Source: Anoplolepis gracilipes (Eukaryota > Arthropoda > Insecta > Hymenoptera > Formicidae). From it: a stretch of DNA of 64,000 nt. The position numbers and the translations under genes are program-made. Position 1 is the first letter of the stretch. Each line of letters begins with the position of its first letter. Below, in pieces: positions 1 through 12,575 of this stretch. The notes under the pieces are model-generated. The model did no database searches. It was not told the DNA's origin and saw only the letters and a list, made by a program, of their open reading frames with translations. The stretch spans positions 21,974,001 through 22,038,000 of the forward strand of contig NC_132970.1 of assembly GCF_047496725.1 (NCBI RefSeq), in the 5' to 3' direction.

Positions 1-702
1 CGAATGCGAAAACAATTCCAAGTAGTAACCGTTGCCGTGAGAGTCTCGACATATCAGCAGTGGTGTTCGTTGTGCATGTTGTGTTCGTGTGAGATGTGCG
101 ATATCCAATTACCTTCCTGTATATAAACCGACGGCATGCACGAACAATTTCTTTTTTAACCAACTCGAAATGCCGCCGGCGACACGTTCATCGCTGTGAA
201 CAACAACGATACCAGTCTTGTCAGCACAACACGTGGTAAAATTAACGTTTTGCTTCTGGTGTAGGTACCGCGCTTTCGAACGGAAATATACTCTAGAATA
301 AAGACATAAGATAAGAAGGCAATATGTTTGCAATCAATCTCCGGACGAAGCTGTTTTCATTTCTAATGTAATCTTGAGCCACCCTGTGTAATACTGCTTA
401 CGTTTCGTCTCGGCATGATGGTCATATCTTTTCTGCTATCTGATATACGTATACGTTACTCTTTCAGTGATATAATTCTCTGCTTCTTACGCATTTCAGT
501 ATCTTTCAGCAACTGTAATTATAACTGTCCTGTGATCTTTTTACACGTCTAATGTCACTTAATTAACTCTACTTAATCTGTATATGGATGTGAAATTTTA
601 AAAACACATTGGTCATATGTCTAAAAAAAATCAAAACGAAGATAATTCATTTCTAATATTTTAAGTGTGGCTTAAAAATAAAGGAGCTTTATTTTATTTC
701 GT
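1..702. other. AT-rich region with possible 3' end of a retrocopy
   Basis: Positions 1-350 are moderately GC-rich. They contain a 74-codon minus-strand frame (109-333) that I do not recognise and do not call as a gene. ACCCTGTGTA at 381-390 read on the minus strand resembles the starts of dispersed insect repeats, which is weak evidence. From 400 onward the sequence is AT-rich and ends with AATAAA at 677-682, about 20 bases before an A20 tract. Confidence 0.4.
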
Positions 703-722
703 AAAAAAAAAAAAAAAAAAAA
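677..722 (+). repeat. AATAAA signal followed by A20 tract
   Basis: AATAAA at 677-682 is followed after 20 bases by twenty A residues at 703-722. A polyadenylation hexamer this close before a genomic A-tract is the usual mark of a reverse-transcribed, reinserted RNA (processed retrocopy, LINE or SINE tail). The upstream body is not recognised and no target-site duplication was established. Confidence 0.4.
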
Positions 723-896
723 TTGCGTCACGATACCGATACATCGATAGAGTTCTCACAACGCAACGACGTCCGCAGCAACCCTCTCGTTAACACCGAT
801 GTCCGCCGATGTGTACACGGCGAAGCGACTCGCAAAGGAAACACTTCGAGAGGACCGCCTCAACCCAGTCATCCTCTTTTCTCCCCTCTTCTTTCC

Positions 897-957
<61 letters not shown>

Positions 958-1640
958 AAGGATAAAAATAAAGAAGGAGAGAAAGAGCGCGTGCGTGCAG
1001 CGCAGTGTGTACTTGTCTCAACTCTGAAATGGCGCACCATGCCGGTCGTTCGTTTCCCTTATATCTCTGATAGGCGCTCGTAAACCGAATTAACAGTACT
1101 CCCGTGCTCGTGCATACATGCACGCACACGTCGGTTCATCGCACGCACACACCCACCCAGCCATCCACCTACGATAAGTACGAGCGAGCGTGAGCAATAA
1201 GAGGAACCGACAGTGGATAGCGCAGAGGAAGCGGCTTGTGAGGAACGGCACGAGGGGTGGAAGGGGAGGCTGGGAAACGGAAAATGCATATCCACGGGAT
1301 GAAGAGCCGGGGCCTCTCAGAGCTGGCACGGTACAGCGGCTATCTCCAGCCATCCACCCCGCAACCACCGCTACCCTCGCCCCCGCCGCGCCTTCGTCGC
1401 GCGCGCGAAACCAGCGAAACGTATATCTTCCCTCTGTACACCCTACCCTACATACTCATCCCCCTCAGTCGCTTACAGCGTTTCCAAATTCACGTAATAA
1501 AGCTTGCCGGCTCGGCAGCTCGCGCACACGCTAAGTACATTTATACGGATAGATGAAAATATCAGAAGGATCGACGGAGGAAGCAGCCAGGGGGCGAGGG
1601 CGGGGGCGAGGAATACGAAGAGGAAACGCACGCGTCGGAC
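723..1640. other. GC-rich island with (CT)n microsatellite
   Basis: This CpG-containing, GC-richer block includes a perfect (CT)n tract at 902-956 and CA/CG-rich DNA around 1110-1170. Several short overlapping frames exist on both strands but are low-complexity or repeat-driven. No splice-bounded exon was convincing. It could be regulatory or promoter-associated DNA. Confidence 0.4.
902..956. repeat. (CT)n microsatellite, about 27 units
   Basis: Uninterrupted CT dinucleotides. The opposite strand reads (GA)n and produces spurious Arg-Glu open frames. Confidence 0.97.
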
Positions 1641-2100
1641 TACTTAACATTCTTTCCCTCGGACCGACGAGAGAATATTATTCCTAAAGCATGGGATATA
1701 TTAGTTATATAATATTTATTTATAGATGTAGTATACTTTTTATTCAAAGCATTGTGGAACAAAGTCTCTCTCTCTCTCGTTTTCTGCCATTTATAATTTC
1801 GACCATTTCCACATCGATACACATTATTTACATAGAACAAGGAAGGCACTGACATGAGAGTTATCTGTTTGTCGTGCCTCTCTTTGTGCGCTTCTATTTT
1901 CTATTTTTATTTCTTTCCCTTCTGATTTCTGTTTTGTGCTTTTATTCATAATTCAATATATTGCGAAGTAAATCGAATTCTTTCCTTTTTAAAGATGATT
2001 TCAACTAAAATATGTCACTTCCTTTTCTTTGTTAACGGACCACGCATTCGTGTATCTATTTACTCGTTTTTCCAAAAAAACAAAAAAAAAAAAGAAAGAA
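1641..2100. other. AT-rich spacer
   Basis: AT-rich with T/C-rich patches and an A-rich run around 2075-2098. Nothing else seen. Confidence 0.6.
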
Positions 2101-2520
2101 CAGAGGTGATGAGATCGGTGGGAGGGTGAATGCGCGGTTCATCCTATGGGATGTGAAATGTATACCGGCACAGAAAGCTGGTACTTTCGCCGACGTGCAG
2201 CTGGACAGGAGTATGTACGATGTTCATCGGATACTCGCTGCAGGCTACGTTGGAGCAGATTAACCGGAAGGGATTATTACAAGGGAGAATAGAGGATGTA
2301 CGCATTTATTCGGGGCAAGGGATGAGAAGGACCTGCACGTTGCTTCCGCGATGCCCGTGTCGAGTGGATACTTTTTAATTTCGCTTCCCTTTTTTTTTTT
2401 GGACTCGTTGTTACTCCCGAGTCGAGGCTATCCTTCAACGAATCGCGTGGCCGCGATGTGGCATTCGATCTTTCCTCGAGTCTGAACTTTGCGAGAACTC
2501 TGTAGAACATATTAAAACTT
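2101..2520. other. Non-repetitive GC-richer island
   Basis: Sharp rise in GC against AT-rich flanks, without microsatellites except an A/T run near 2391-2401. The block 2140-2280 looks like complex sequence. No reliable exon was found. It is a candidate conserved non-coding element by composition only. Confidence 0.35.
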
Positions 2521-3350
2521 TCGACGGAACTTAATACGCGATTGCATTTGATCGCTCTTGCACTTGTTGACCGCTGAATAAAAAATATAAAGTCATGTAT
2601 GAGAAAAGAAAAGCTATCTTTGAAAAATAAGATATTCTTCTTTTGCTTGTCTTAAGATATTTATTTTTTTCTTGCGCACATCAATAAAATATTTTATTTA
2701 ATTCTTAGATTAAGATATACTTGATATAAATTTCTTGCAACTTTATTTATACGTTAGCAGAAATAATTTTATATATATAATATATGTAAAATCTTTTGTA
2801 TATTAATGAACGCATTATAAAAAGAAAATTGACAAATTGATGTAATTATATTTTTTATACCATCCCATTGTGTTAATTTACAATATCTTACGGTAGGTAA
2901 TCAGAATTATATCTCCGATAATCAAATCACGCACTCGAAATTAAATGTAATTTGTACAGTCGTTATTTTATCCAATCAAATTTTATTCTATACAATTAGC
3001 TAACAATAAAATTAATTAATTCTGAGGAAAAAAGTTGAGGCGCATCCATAAAACAAAATTCATCGTGAAAAAAAAGGATCGATTCCACGAATTTTTATTA
3101 TCAGATATTCCCCACATAATTCATATCGAATCATTCGGGTATAAAAAAAAGCTGTTGTAAATATCGTGTTGATTCAATATATACATATTCGAAAAATATA
3201 TCGCTTCACATCTGTTTGAAACATCAAGTGGTAAACAAGTTACCGATCTCCATATTCTGTATAATTATGATATTTCTCCGATCAAAATTTGTCGTCCAGC
3301 CAAGATTGGATTATGAAATTATTGTGAAACAAATACAAGCGCCAAGAAAA
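2521..3350. other. AT-rich stretch, nothing recognised
   Basis: Strongly AT-rich with a short (TA) tract near 2770-2785. No gene, RNA or repeat structure supported. Confidence 0.6.
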
Positions 3351-4380
3351 TCTATCTCGACGTGAATTGGGCTTTAGTTACACGCACAGGCAGCAGAGTC
3401 GGTGCACATACATATATATATATAACTCGCGTTGTACCCATACACGTTTCTATCCCCGACGAGGAAAGCAGGGATTAGCGCATGCACGTGTGAACTCCTC
3501 CCCGGCATATTAAACGATTCGACGAGTTTTATTTATTCAGGAAATGAAAATCCTAATAGACTTTTGCTCCGTTGTTATAATTTCTTGCCGTCCAACGTAT
3601 TGACGTACCTACCTTTCGCACGTATCGCCGCGTCACCGCGCCGCCTGATATCAGATACGTGATCGCGCTAGGTTACGGAACAAACGGCGCACCGACGGTT
3701 AAATATCGAAATGAATGGATTTCCTGTGGCATGTACAAAAGAATCGGCCGATCCGCAATATGGCGACGTGAAAAAAGAAGAATGATTTTATACCGATCAA
3801 TCTTGATACAAGCAAAACGCGACTCCTCCTCACCTCTACTGATACATATATACGAATATCGTTGTGCAGTAATAAAAGAGAGCGGATGGCAAATATTTGT
3901 ATAATCTTGCAATATTATTGATAAACTGTACCGCTCAGAAAATTGCTTCTTCGACAATTGTTTGTACCGAAGAGAAAAATCCTATTTGATCAGTACAAGT
4001 TTGTGTCTGTTATAAAATGTCGGCGTTTCAATAAATTTATATTCCTGCTTGCAGTTATAAATCATACAAATGTCTTATAAATTACACTAATCTTCTTCTC
4101 TAAAATATATTTAATTGTTAACATTAAAAAACTTTTATATTTATTTTGTCATTATAATTAATCTCAATAATTATTGATATAAATGGTGACGGTTAACAAT
4201 TATTAATAATAATTATTAATCAGAAATGTATTATTAGCATACAATCGAGAAAAATTATATAATTGAATGTAATGTATATCTGAATTATATACAAATAATC
4301 TTTATAAATAGTAATAATAAGAAGACAAAGGAAGACTCTATCTTCACATGAAATGACGTCCATCTATCCGAGTTCGCATA
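3351..4380. other. Mixed island and AT-rich spacer
   Basis: 3351-3850 is moderately GC-rich with CpG and a short (TA) run at 3412-3424. 3900-4380 is AT-rich with small AT palindromes near 4195-4220. Overlapping frames on both strands are not coding-like. Confidence 0.45.
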
Positions 4381-5050
4381 TGTGGTGTGCATTAGCGTGT
4401 ATTGTTTAAAAGGGCCAACGTACGTGCGTGTGCGAGGTCGGTTATCCGGTATAAGAGAGGCGCGGTAAATATTAGGTGCCGTCCTGCAGAGCGCAGCGTT
4501 AAGTGTATAAGGGTGAAACGGACGGATGGGGGTGCAGAGAGAGGAGAGGGATACCTTTCGTCCGTAGAACAGCTAAAGGTAGAGACGGAGGCGGCGACCA
4601 AATTGAATTTGGGTTCTGGCCTCTGTTTAGATTCCTCGTTGGTTGTTTAGTTTAGAGGAACAAAGAAAACATCTATGTGTTTATTCTAGCCGACGCTTCG
4701 CCCCCTCCCCCCTTCCCCTCACGACTGTACCCCATCGCGGCTCCGTCGCACTCTCTCGCTGTCTCTCTCCTTCGTGCGCGCGCGTGCGGATCCTACCCTC
4801 TCGTGGACACTCTTTCTCTGTCCCTTTTTCTTCATTTACCTTCACTCTGTCGTTTCTTCCTGCGGACGGCGATTCCCTTCCGGCATACGTGCTCGCTCTC
4901 TTTCTCTCTTTATCTGTTCCTACAGCGGGAAGCGATAACCCCTTCATCCCTTAAGCGTCTAACACGAGTGCCATGGCGTTTTCAATTGGCGGATCTCCCT
5001 TTCGGTTATTTCGCCAATTTTGCTTACAAGCGTGCAAGATTGTTTGACTA
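4381..5050. other. GC-rich island, pyrimidine-rich on the plus strand
   Basis: 4381-4620 is CpG-rich and partly purine-rich. 4685-4930 is strongly pyrimidine-rich (CCCCTCC, TCTCTC, TTTCTC). The pyrimidine run alone creates Ser/Leu/Phe-rich open frames in several registers, so none is called. Confidence 0.45.
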
Positions 5051-6417
5051 AAATAATTAATTCTCGTTAATATTAAGAAGTGGGAAGATATTTTACGTAA
5101 GTGATAAGTAATAAATAAAATAATAAACCTCGATGCAGAAATATATAAATTAACCCCGGTAAAAAGAGTATATTAATTAATTAATTAATTAACTAATGGG
5201 TTTTATTTAATTCAATATATATGTTTAAATTTCGTTGAATTTAGAAATAAAATAACAATTTTCGTTAGCTATTAATTATATGACATATATTGATGTGATG
5301 GCATAGATTAAGGAAGATTAATATAATTCGCTTCAAATTTCTTACATAAATCATTTTCTGCTGTCCCTAAATATTGTAAGTTATAATATGTTTCAGTGAT
5401 TATTTATTAATTGAGGCGTTAAAAATCTTCTCTTTCTCAGACTCATTTAACAATATTTACATTTTCTGAAAATTCTTCAATATATTGTATATTTCATGTG
5501 CAACTATATGTATAATGAAAAGGATTCCCAATCCGCTCGTGAGAAAGCGTTTCCTAAGCGACGCAATTTCCAAAATAAACGATGAACGGCAGCTCCGCAA
5601 ATAATCATCGCGCGTGCTTTTAATCAAGTTTCACTGTCTGAGGCCGAGTGTTCTCTCCCTCAGAGTCCGAGACTCCTTTCTTCTAATTCGCGGTATGCGA
5701 AGATAGATACAACTGTAGCATGCGGAGGGAAGCCTCACGAGGATAGCGAGACATTTTTGATACCGATAAAAGAACAAACATGGACTGACAATAATACTGT
5801 ATAAGAATGTAATAATTTAAAAAATAATTACATTTTCTTTTTTCACAAATATTGCGGTTATTTAATTTCAAATAATCTCTATTTGATTGAAAAATATTAA
5901 CGTCTAATTCTAATCAATAGAAGAACAGGAGAGAACATTTATTATTAGCAATAGCCGACAGTTTGAAAATAAAAAGGATCGCGGAATGTAAAATTGCAAA
6001 ATTCATGAAAATTAATTTTTACTTCAATTTTTTTGTGTGCTCTGTCAAAACAATGAAACAATTTTTATAACTCGATTTTTACATGATCATCGAATTGCCG
6101 CTTTTTCACTTACGGAAACAGATACAATGAAATATAAACCTGTCAATCCCGTTTTAGGAATGGACTTTTTTTTTTAAAGTAGTCGAGCAACCGAATCTGG
6201 AAAACGAAATTGCATATGAATGAAAGTGTCGGAAGTGGAATCTTCAAAGTGAAACTTGAAAGACATCGGATATTCTTCGATTCCCACGCCATTGGCAACC
6301 AATGACAAGCGTGATAAGACGAAGCGACAGAACGCATGTAACGATCGAGATAAAAATGAACAGATGTGGAGATATCACACACATACTAAAAGTAGTGTAA
6401 ATTCTATATTCGTATAG
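5051..6417. other. AT-rich spacer with small GC patch
   Basis: Mostly AT-rich, with a (TTAA)n run at 5172-5194 and a GC-richer patch at 5520-5760. No gene seen. Confidence 0.5.
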
Positions 6418-6442
6418 TTTTTTTTTTTTTTTTTTTTTTTTT
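6418..6442. repeat. Poly(T) tract, 25 nt
   Basis: Uninterrupted T25. It could be the A-tail of a minus-strand retroelement, but no upstream AATAAA body was recognised. Confidence 0.9.
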
Positions 6443-6798
6443 GTATAATCAATTGCTCTTTTACACGGATAAATTTGTGAAATCTAATGATCTTATCAAG
6501 AAAATCAATACCTAACCCCACGTTTGTCTTGTATATCTTTACAATTAGCTTTAAATAGAGAATAGAATTTTGTCACGCAAAAATGCAAATAAAACATAAA
6601 TTAGTATTTCTTTGCGTTACAATCAATTATATTTTTTCTCATTTCTTACTGTTTACAAAGAACATTCTTTATAAAGAATAAAAAAGTAAATTTATTCTCT
6701 GTTTAAATATTCTATTCGTTCTCTAAGTATTCCCTCTCTTATATTATTCTACTCTTTTTTTTTATAATATTGCAAACTTTTGAAAAAAATTTTAATTT

Positions 6799-6960
6799 AG
6801 CTAAATAATTAAATGCCTTTATAAGTCAAATATATAAGTTAAAATAATAAAATATATTTATTCAATAGTCTCGATCTATACATTCAACGGAATATTTCGC
6901 TTCTTTCATAATTATATACCACGACACGACATCAAGTTGATAACTATACGAAGCAATAAC
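6799..6960. repeat. Direct repeat copy A (diverged pair)
   Basis: Shares its order of blocks with 7350-7472: AGCTAAATAATTAAA, then TTTATTC(A/G)ATAGTCTCGA, then ATCAAGTTGATAACTAT and CGAAGCAA. Copy A has about 40 extra AT-rich bases after the first block. On the minus strand both copies contain a TATA-like stretch followed by AATAAA. This could be a compact terminal repeat or an ancient tandem duplication. Confidence 0.75.
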
Positions 6961-7349
6961 GCTTGATGGATAAGAGACAAGGAACCGGTTGTTTCAGGTG
7001 CGCGGCATCATCGTGAAGTGTTTGACATCTTGGCGAAAAACCGTCATCGAGATTTGCTGTGATTTCAATGATGTTGTTGCAATGCGATGGAACATGTTTG
7101 GCTGCGATGCTGTCGCAAGTTATTTCAGGTGGCACATGGGGATCTCAGTTTTGTCAACTGACGTTAAGCTGATTGTCCGAACTGTGGGAATCATATGTCG
7201 ACATCGTCATCGTCGCCGTTAGACTCAAATAATAATATACGCTATGTATTAAATAATTTGAGAATGAGTCACTAATAATATTGTATAACGTTTGACAAAT
7301 GAGTCGATTATAATTCGTTCAAACTGCACTGCAAAATAATGGTTAAATC
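6961..7349. other. Internal segment between the direct repeats
   Basis: About 390 bp of GC-richer, non-repetitive DNA flanked by the two repeats. Frames of 63 codons (minus, 6944-7135) and 77 codons (plus, 6989-7222) overlap and match nothing I know. If the repeats are LTR-like this would be the interior of a miniature LTR element. I did not find a convincing primer-binding site or polypurine tract. Confidence 0.35.
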
Positions 7350-7472
7350 AGCTAAATAATTAAACGCCTGTACAAACAATAGGATGTCTTTATTCGATAG
7401 TCTCGACTTACACATCCGCATTATTATATGGCACGGTGTGACCATCAAGTTGATAACTATCACGAAGCAACT
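7350..7472. repeat. Direct repeat copy B (diverged pair)
   Basis: Second member of the pair with 6799-6960, same orientation, about 550 bp away. The longest shared block is ATCAAGTTGATAACTAT. On the minus strand AATAAA occurs in the corresponding position. No clear TG...CA ends or flanking target duplications were identified. Confidence 0.75.
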
Positions 7473-7849
7473 GCATTCAATAAAGTTCATTTAGCCGACT
7501 TTCAATTCGAGGAATGATAGACGATCACGAGTAGACAAATATTAATAACAGCATTAGGAAAAAGAATTTCGACCAACTGGCTAGTGAAATATTCTTCAAA
7601 GACGATGGGAAAATAAAAATATCAGCTCGTAAAAAAATATATATTTTAAAGTTAAGTAGATAATTAAAATTGTTAGAATGAAAAACATTAATTGGCATTT
7701 AATAGAAAATTAATAGAGATCTGAGAGATCCATCCTTGTAAACGGTGAATTAGGCTAATAGAGCGAAACAATCGAGTATATATAATGTAATGCCGATAAT
7801 ATCCTGTATTTCGATGTGTATCGCTGAACATTAGAAGGATGTTCGACAA

Positions 7850-8200
7850 GTTTCTCTCAGGTATCACTCAACGGTACGAACCGAGCGTGTGAATAATGGA
7901 GGGTAATCGCCCTTGCCAGTCTCCGTCGACCTTCGCTCTCTCCGAGGTTAGCGAAGTGGGAGACTGGAAGGGTGGGATTTCTAGATTGGATTTAAGTACA
8001 CAGCCTGAAGGAGAGGGGGGGAGGGAGTGAGGTTTCGACCGGTTAATAATGCAGATAAAACCGAGACTCTTGGAAGACTACATGAGACGTCGCGTTGTAC
8101 TGCGCCGCTTCTGAGTTTCTGACTTCTGTCTTGCCGTCGAATTCTGTTTCGACCTCACCACGACTACCAAGCGTTTAGCCTTCTTGGGTTCGATTATCAG
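7850..8200. other. GC-rich island containing a stem-loop
   Basis: A complex-sequence island between AT-rich flanks, holding the hairpin at 7911-7971 and a GGAGAGGGGGGGAGG purine run near 8010. No exon recognised. Confidence 0.4.
7911..7971. other. Imperfect hairpin, about 61 nt
   Basis: The arms pair as CCTT/AAGG, CCAGTCTCC (7916-7924) with GGAGACTGG (7959-7967), and CTTCGCT with AGCGAAG. A small internal loop (GTCGAC opposite TG) and a 12-nt terminal loop separate them. Size and shape fit a structured RNA or pre-miRNA-like hairpin, but the mature sequence is not one I recognise. Confidence 0.5.
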
Positions 8201-9360
8201 GCATTACTTTGAACTAAAGAGAAATTAAAATCATCAATTACTGTAGAGAGATCCTACAAAATGTACATATATAATTCATTTGTTTTCAATTTATTGCGAT
8301 TTGTCGCGTACAATATTAAAGTATATTATATATTTAAAACATATCAATTACTGCTTAATTGCTTGATACAGAAGCATTGATGTAAAAAAAATTATGCAGA
8401 TTATGTAACATGTTACAAATAATTATATAATAGCATTTATATTTTCGTATATATTTATATTTTCATTATTATATAATTAATAGAAAAATTATCTTTATTG
8501 AAAATGCCCTCTTATTCTTTTCTTGCATTAATTCTTGTTTTTGTGTTTTAAATTACGTTGTCTTTTTATTTTGTGTGTTTATACACACAAATATAATTTC
8601 AGTTTTTTTTAGTCGCGACTTCTAAAAGTCGTACAATAATAATAATAATAATAATCCATAACTCTGACGATTTTCGCGTGGCCATAGTATTTACGTGATA
8701 TATAACTGTCGAAATTTTGGCCAAAACAAATTTAACAAAACGATCTATCCCGTCGCAAAGCAATCACAAGAGTATTATGTTGTGCATGTTTTCCTAACCG
8801 ATCGTTATTCTGTCATTTGTCGTTACTTATTAGACATACGGAAGCAAATAACAATAAATTTCACTATTTCAGTAACTTTCCACTTTGTGAAATAACAAGT
8901 GCTATAAATATAATCATGATTCCCATGAACATTTCGTAATAAAAGTTCCCTAAAGAATCATCGAAAAAAACAAACATGGTTGAATTAATAGCAAAGTACT
9001 ACAAATGTCGTAACTCCTATCTCTGTTTTAGCACATGTACTTTAAAAGGAAGAGTATCATCTTTTAAATATTTTATAAATATCATAACATAATTTTATTA
9101 AGAGTATATATATTCCACATTATTTCACTTTAAATTTTTATCTTTTCATTATTATAGAAAACTCAATAAAGATAAAATATCCAAAAAACTGCTATACAAG
9201 CTTCTACTAGAAGAAAATCGCATATTAAATTATTAAAATGTATTGAAAAATATTTATATATAAACATAATAAAAATATATCGTCTTTTCTACTAACAAAA
9301 ACCGTTATTAATTGTTTTTGTTAAACTGATTCGCATTCGACGTACATACTTTAGCAAAGT
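8201..9360. other. AT-rich spacer with (AAT)n
   Basis: AT-rich, with an (AAT)n run at 8635-8654. A 66-codon frame at 8695-8895 is not coding-like. Nothing else seen. Confidence 0.55.
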
Positions 9361-10150
9361 AATCCAAGGGGCGAAACAATTGCTACTTCGAGAGCTCCCA
9401 GCAGCACCCGGCGCAAACGAGCCTAATCAAACCAGAAGCAAACCAGATCGCTACTCTCGGGAAGGAATTTCCATCCCCGACGATGCAAGGCCCCGAAAGA
9501 AGAATAAAGGCCACCCAAATCCACCCGTTTCGGTAATTTATTAAAATCCTCGTCGCTCACGTCGTACCGCGGAGTTCTTCAGCGCGCAATGAGCTACGGA
9601 GTGCTCCGATCCGAGACCTTTTATGCCCCGGCCAGCTGGCTCAGCACGACAAAAATTCTTTCAATTACAGAAAAGCGAGCTCTCCTTAACTCCACCGGCA
9701 TCGATATTCATAGCGAAGCGTGTTACGTAAAAGTTACGGCTTCGCCGGGAGAAGAGAGGATGCGAGTCGCTTACGGGTAGAAGCAAGGAAGGAGGCAGAG
9801 AAATGGCACGAGGAAAAAACCGAGAAAGAAGAATTCGGCGGCGAGAGAGGGGGGGGGGGGTGCCAAGTTGCTTGATTGGGAAGGACAGCCTATCCGCAAT
9901 TTGCGATCCATAAAATTCGAGTGGGAGGTGAGAACTCGCTTGTCTTTCATCGATGCCCGTTTCTTCTTCTTCTCCTTCTCTCACACTATTCTGTCCTCTT
10001 TTTTTTTTTTAATCCTCGTTCTCCCCCTTCCCTGTTGTTCGTTCATTCGTCCTTCGCGCCCGTCCTCGCAACCCCTTTTTGCATTTAAAGGAACTCGCCG
10101 ATACTCCCTTCGGATTCTCCGAGCATTTCGATATTAACCGGAGATAAAAC
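9361..10150. other. GC-rich, CpG-containing island
   Basis: Abrupt composition change. 9361-9780 is complex sequence without simple repeats. 9849-9860 is G12, and 9955-10080 is pyrimidine-rich. Frames on both strands overlap and none is splice-supported. It is a candidate regulatory island by composition. Confidence 0.4.
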
Positions 10151-12180
10151 GGAGTCTAATGAAATATCGACGTCATTCACGGTGAAAGTTTGTTTAATCT
10201 TGAAATACTGTTCATGCGACGGTAAATTACTGAATGCACGGATGAGCAGTAATAAGTATTCTCGAAATAATTCGGAGAATTTTTGCGAGAAAGTCGAAGA
10301 GTAAAGTTTTATGACGTGCGATAAAAAGATAAATATATTGCATTAATTTATTTTCAAAAAGATATTTTTTTAATTACGATATTGATTTTTTATTTACTGC
10401 ACCGTGATATGTGAATATCGTTATATTTTAAAATAAAGAATATTATTTTATAAAGTTTCACAATATTCATAATTTATTTAACGTGCACGTTATACAATAA
10501 TTATGTATGCCAGATAACGGCACAACGGATAAATTCTGCTTGTAAAAAATGACGTTCATTAGCGGATAAATAATAATACTTAAAAATAATAAACGGTAGA
10601 AAAGTGAAATCACGAAACATGCTTGAAAATTCTAGACGCGTGCGTATAACATGAACATGATTATAAATGAGTCGCAGGCGCATTAAAATTACACATCTGC
10701 TCGGCCATTGCTTGTATAAACAAGGATTCATTTATCGACAGGCTAACATGTACATGGCGTGATATTTTTTGAAAGCATTTTATATTATTTCTTGTGTGTG
10801 TATAAAATAATATAGGATGCTCCCAAAAATATTACGTTGTCAATAAACAAATTTAAAAAAATTTATATACGTATGTAATACGTTTATACATAAAAAAACA
10901 ATAACGTGACTCATACAACTACTACAATGTTTGCTATTTGGAAAATATGCTCTTAAGTAAAATGCTACTAATTGACAGTAATCGTATTCAAATTGTATAT
11001 TTGCATTTATTTATATTATTTTTATGCTTGTATACTTTATACTAAAATATTTTTAACAAATGTTCAATAAAATTTCGGAATGTAAAAGTCTTTCAACGAT
11101 TTTTTAAACCATTTTATTTTAAATGTAGGAAAAAAGGTGTCGATTGAATCGAATATCAACCAACTTTGGGATCTTACGACTTTATGAAGTTCTCTTGATC
11201 GTTTTGGGATCGAGTTTTGGTAACCATTGACTTTTGCTGACCGTCCTACGATTCGACCGCGATTTCCTCACTTCCATTGTGTCACACTTGAAGCAATCTT
11301 GATAGACTTCGTAACTTCGTAGAATCTCGCTGGCTTTTCGAATAGTGGATTAGGTTAATGCCGACAATTGTCCCGTTGAGTCAATTATTTGCAATCTCCA
11401 TACAGAACTTTAAGGTGATTTTGTAGTCAACTTATTAACCGCAAAGTTTAAGCAAAAGTTAAAATTTTATGTCATGTCGAGTTAGACTCATTATATTAAT
11501 GTAACCAGAATTTTTATTCATTAAAACTGATATATAACTCTTGTTCTTGACAAATAGAATTTTCTTTTTTTATCATTAATAACACTTTGTAAACCTTTTC
11601 TTCAATGCATGTTGTTGCAAAATATTCATCAATTAAAAATTTATATTTACAAATAAATATTAAGAATTTTTGTGTATTATATCGAGGATTTCATAACATA
11701 AAAACGTATCCTCAATTTATAAAAATGAGATATAATATCTCAAAGAGATAAGAAAGGTCCCTAAAGGTCTCTATACGTCTTGCATCTTATAATAAAGCTG
11801 CGTATTAATTGGCCTAATATAATTATGGAAATAAATACTATGAAAATAAATAATATAGAATTTAAATAGAAATATTTAAACGTATTTCTGTGTATCAAAT
11901 GCGAATTTTAAACCCTTTGAAAAATTGCGATTTCGGGCTTACGACATAAGTATCAAACAATATCAAAACAATCTGATCTATATAACTTAGATATATATAT
12001 ATATATATCAATTTTTGACATTTTATAATGTTTACGAAAATGAAGACTATGATTAAAAAATAAAAAAATTATAAACTCAAGAATGTATCAAATATAAGTA
12101 GAAAATTCATCATACACAAGAATCGAATAATATCACTAATCGAATAGTGTTGTTTGGTCTATATAAAATATTAGTTTCTC
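10151..12180. other. AT-rich DNA with scattered GC patches
   Basis: AGGATGCTCCCAAAAATATT near 10814-10833 resembles ends of dispersed insect repeats, but no partner end was found. 11140-11420 is moderately GC-rich. A (TA)n run lies at 11989-12008. No gene supported. Confidence 0.4.
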
Positions 12181-12530
12181 AAATAAATTTTCATCTTCGG
12201 AAATGGACCCAGCATGTAGAATATCCTCGCAGTACATTATCGTATTCTGACAAAGTTGTTTCGGTGCGAGTAGTCAAGTTTGCGTGGTTTTAACCAGCCG
12301 CGATCGAAGTACCGCGGTGTTGCCTGACACTGTTTATAATTTAAGGGGTTCTTGAGAGTCAAGAGGCTGCTGTAAGGGTTTGAAGTGACGCCGACGGTGG
12401 CCTAAGACATCGCAAAGGACAGTGTCGTTCTACTGCGGTTACGGGTGTAAGGATCGGCAGGCAAGGGTAAAGTACAAAGTGTCGAGGTGTCTACGTATCC
12501 TGCTATAGTTCTGATATGTTCGTGACTTTG
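12181..12530. other. Complex GC-richer island
   Basis: Non-repetitive sequence with CCGCGATCG, GACGCCGACGG and GGATCGGCAGG blocks inside AT-rich DNA. There is no open frame of note on either strand. It could be a conserved non-coding element. Not recognised. Confidence 0.35.
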
Positions 12531-12575
12531 TTACAAGAAGATGTATTGACATGTGACAAGAAGATGTAATTGACA
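12531..12575. repeat. Two-copy tandem repeat, 22-23 bp unit
   Basis: Units share ACAAGAAGATGTA followed by A/TTGACA. A small local duplication. Confidence 0.7.

Noticed and set aside
109..333. 74-codon minus-strand frame ending near a GTAATT donor-like site
   Set aside because: The peptide (HSDERVAGGISSWL..) looks somewhat protein-like but I cannot place it in a family, and its stop precedes the donor-like site.
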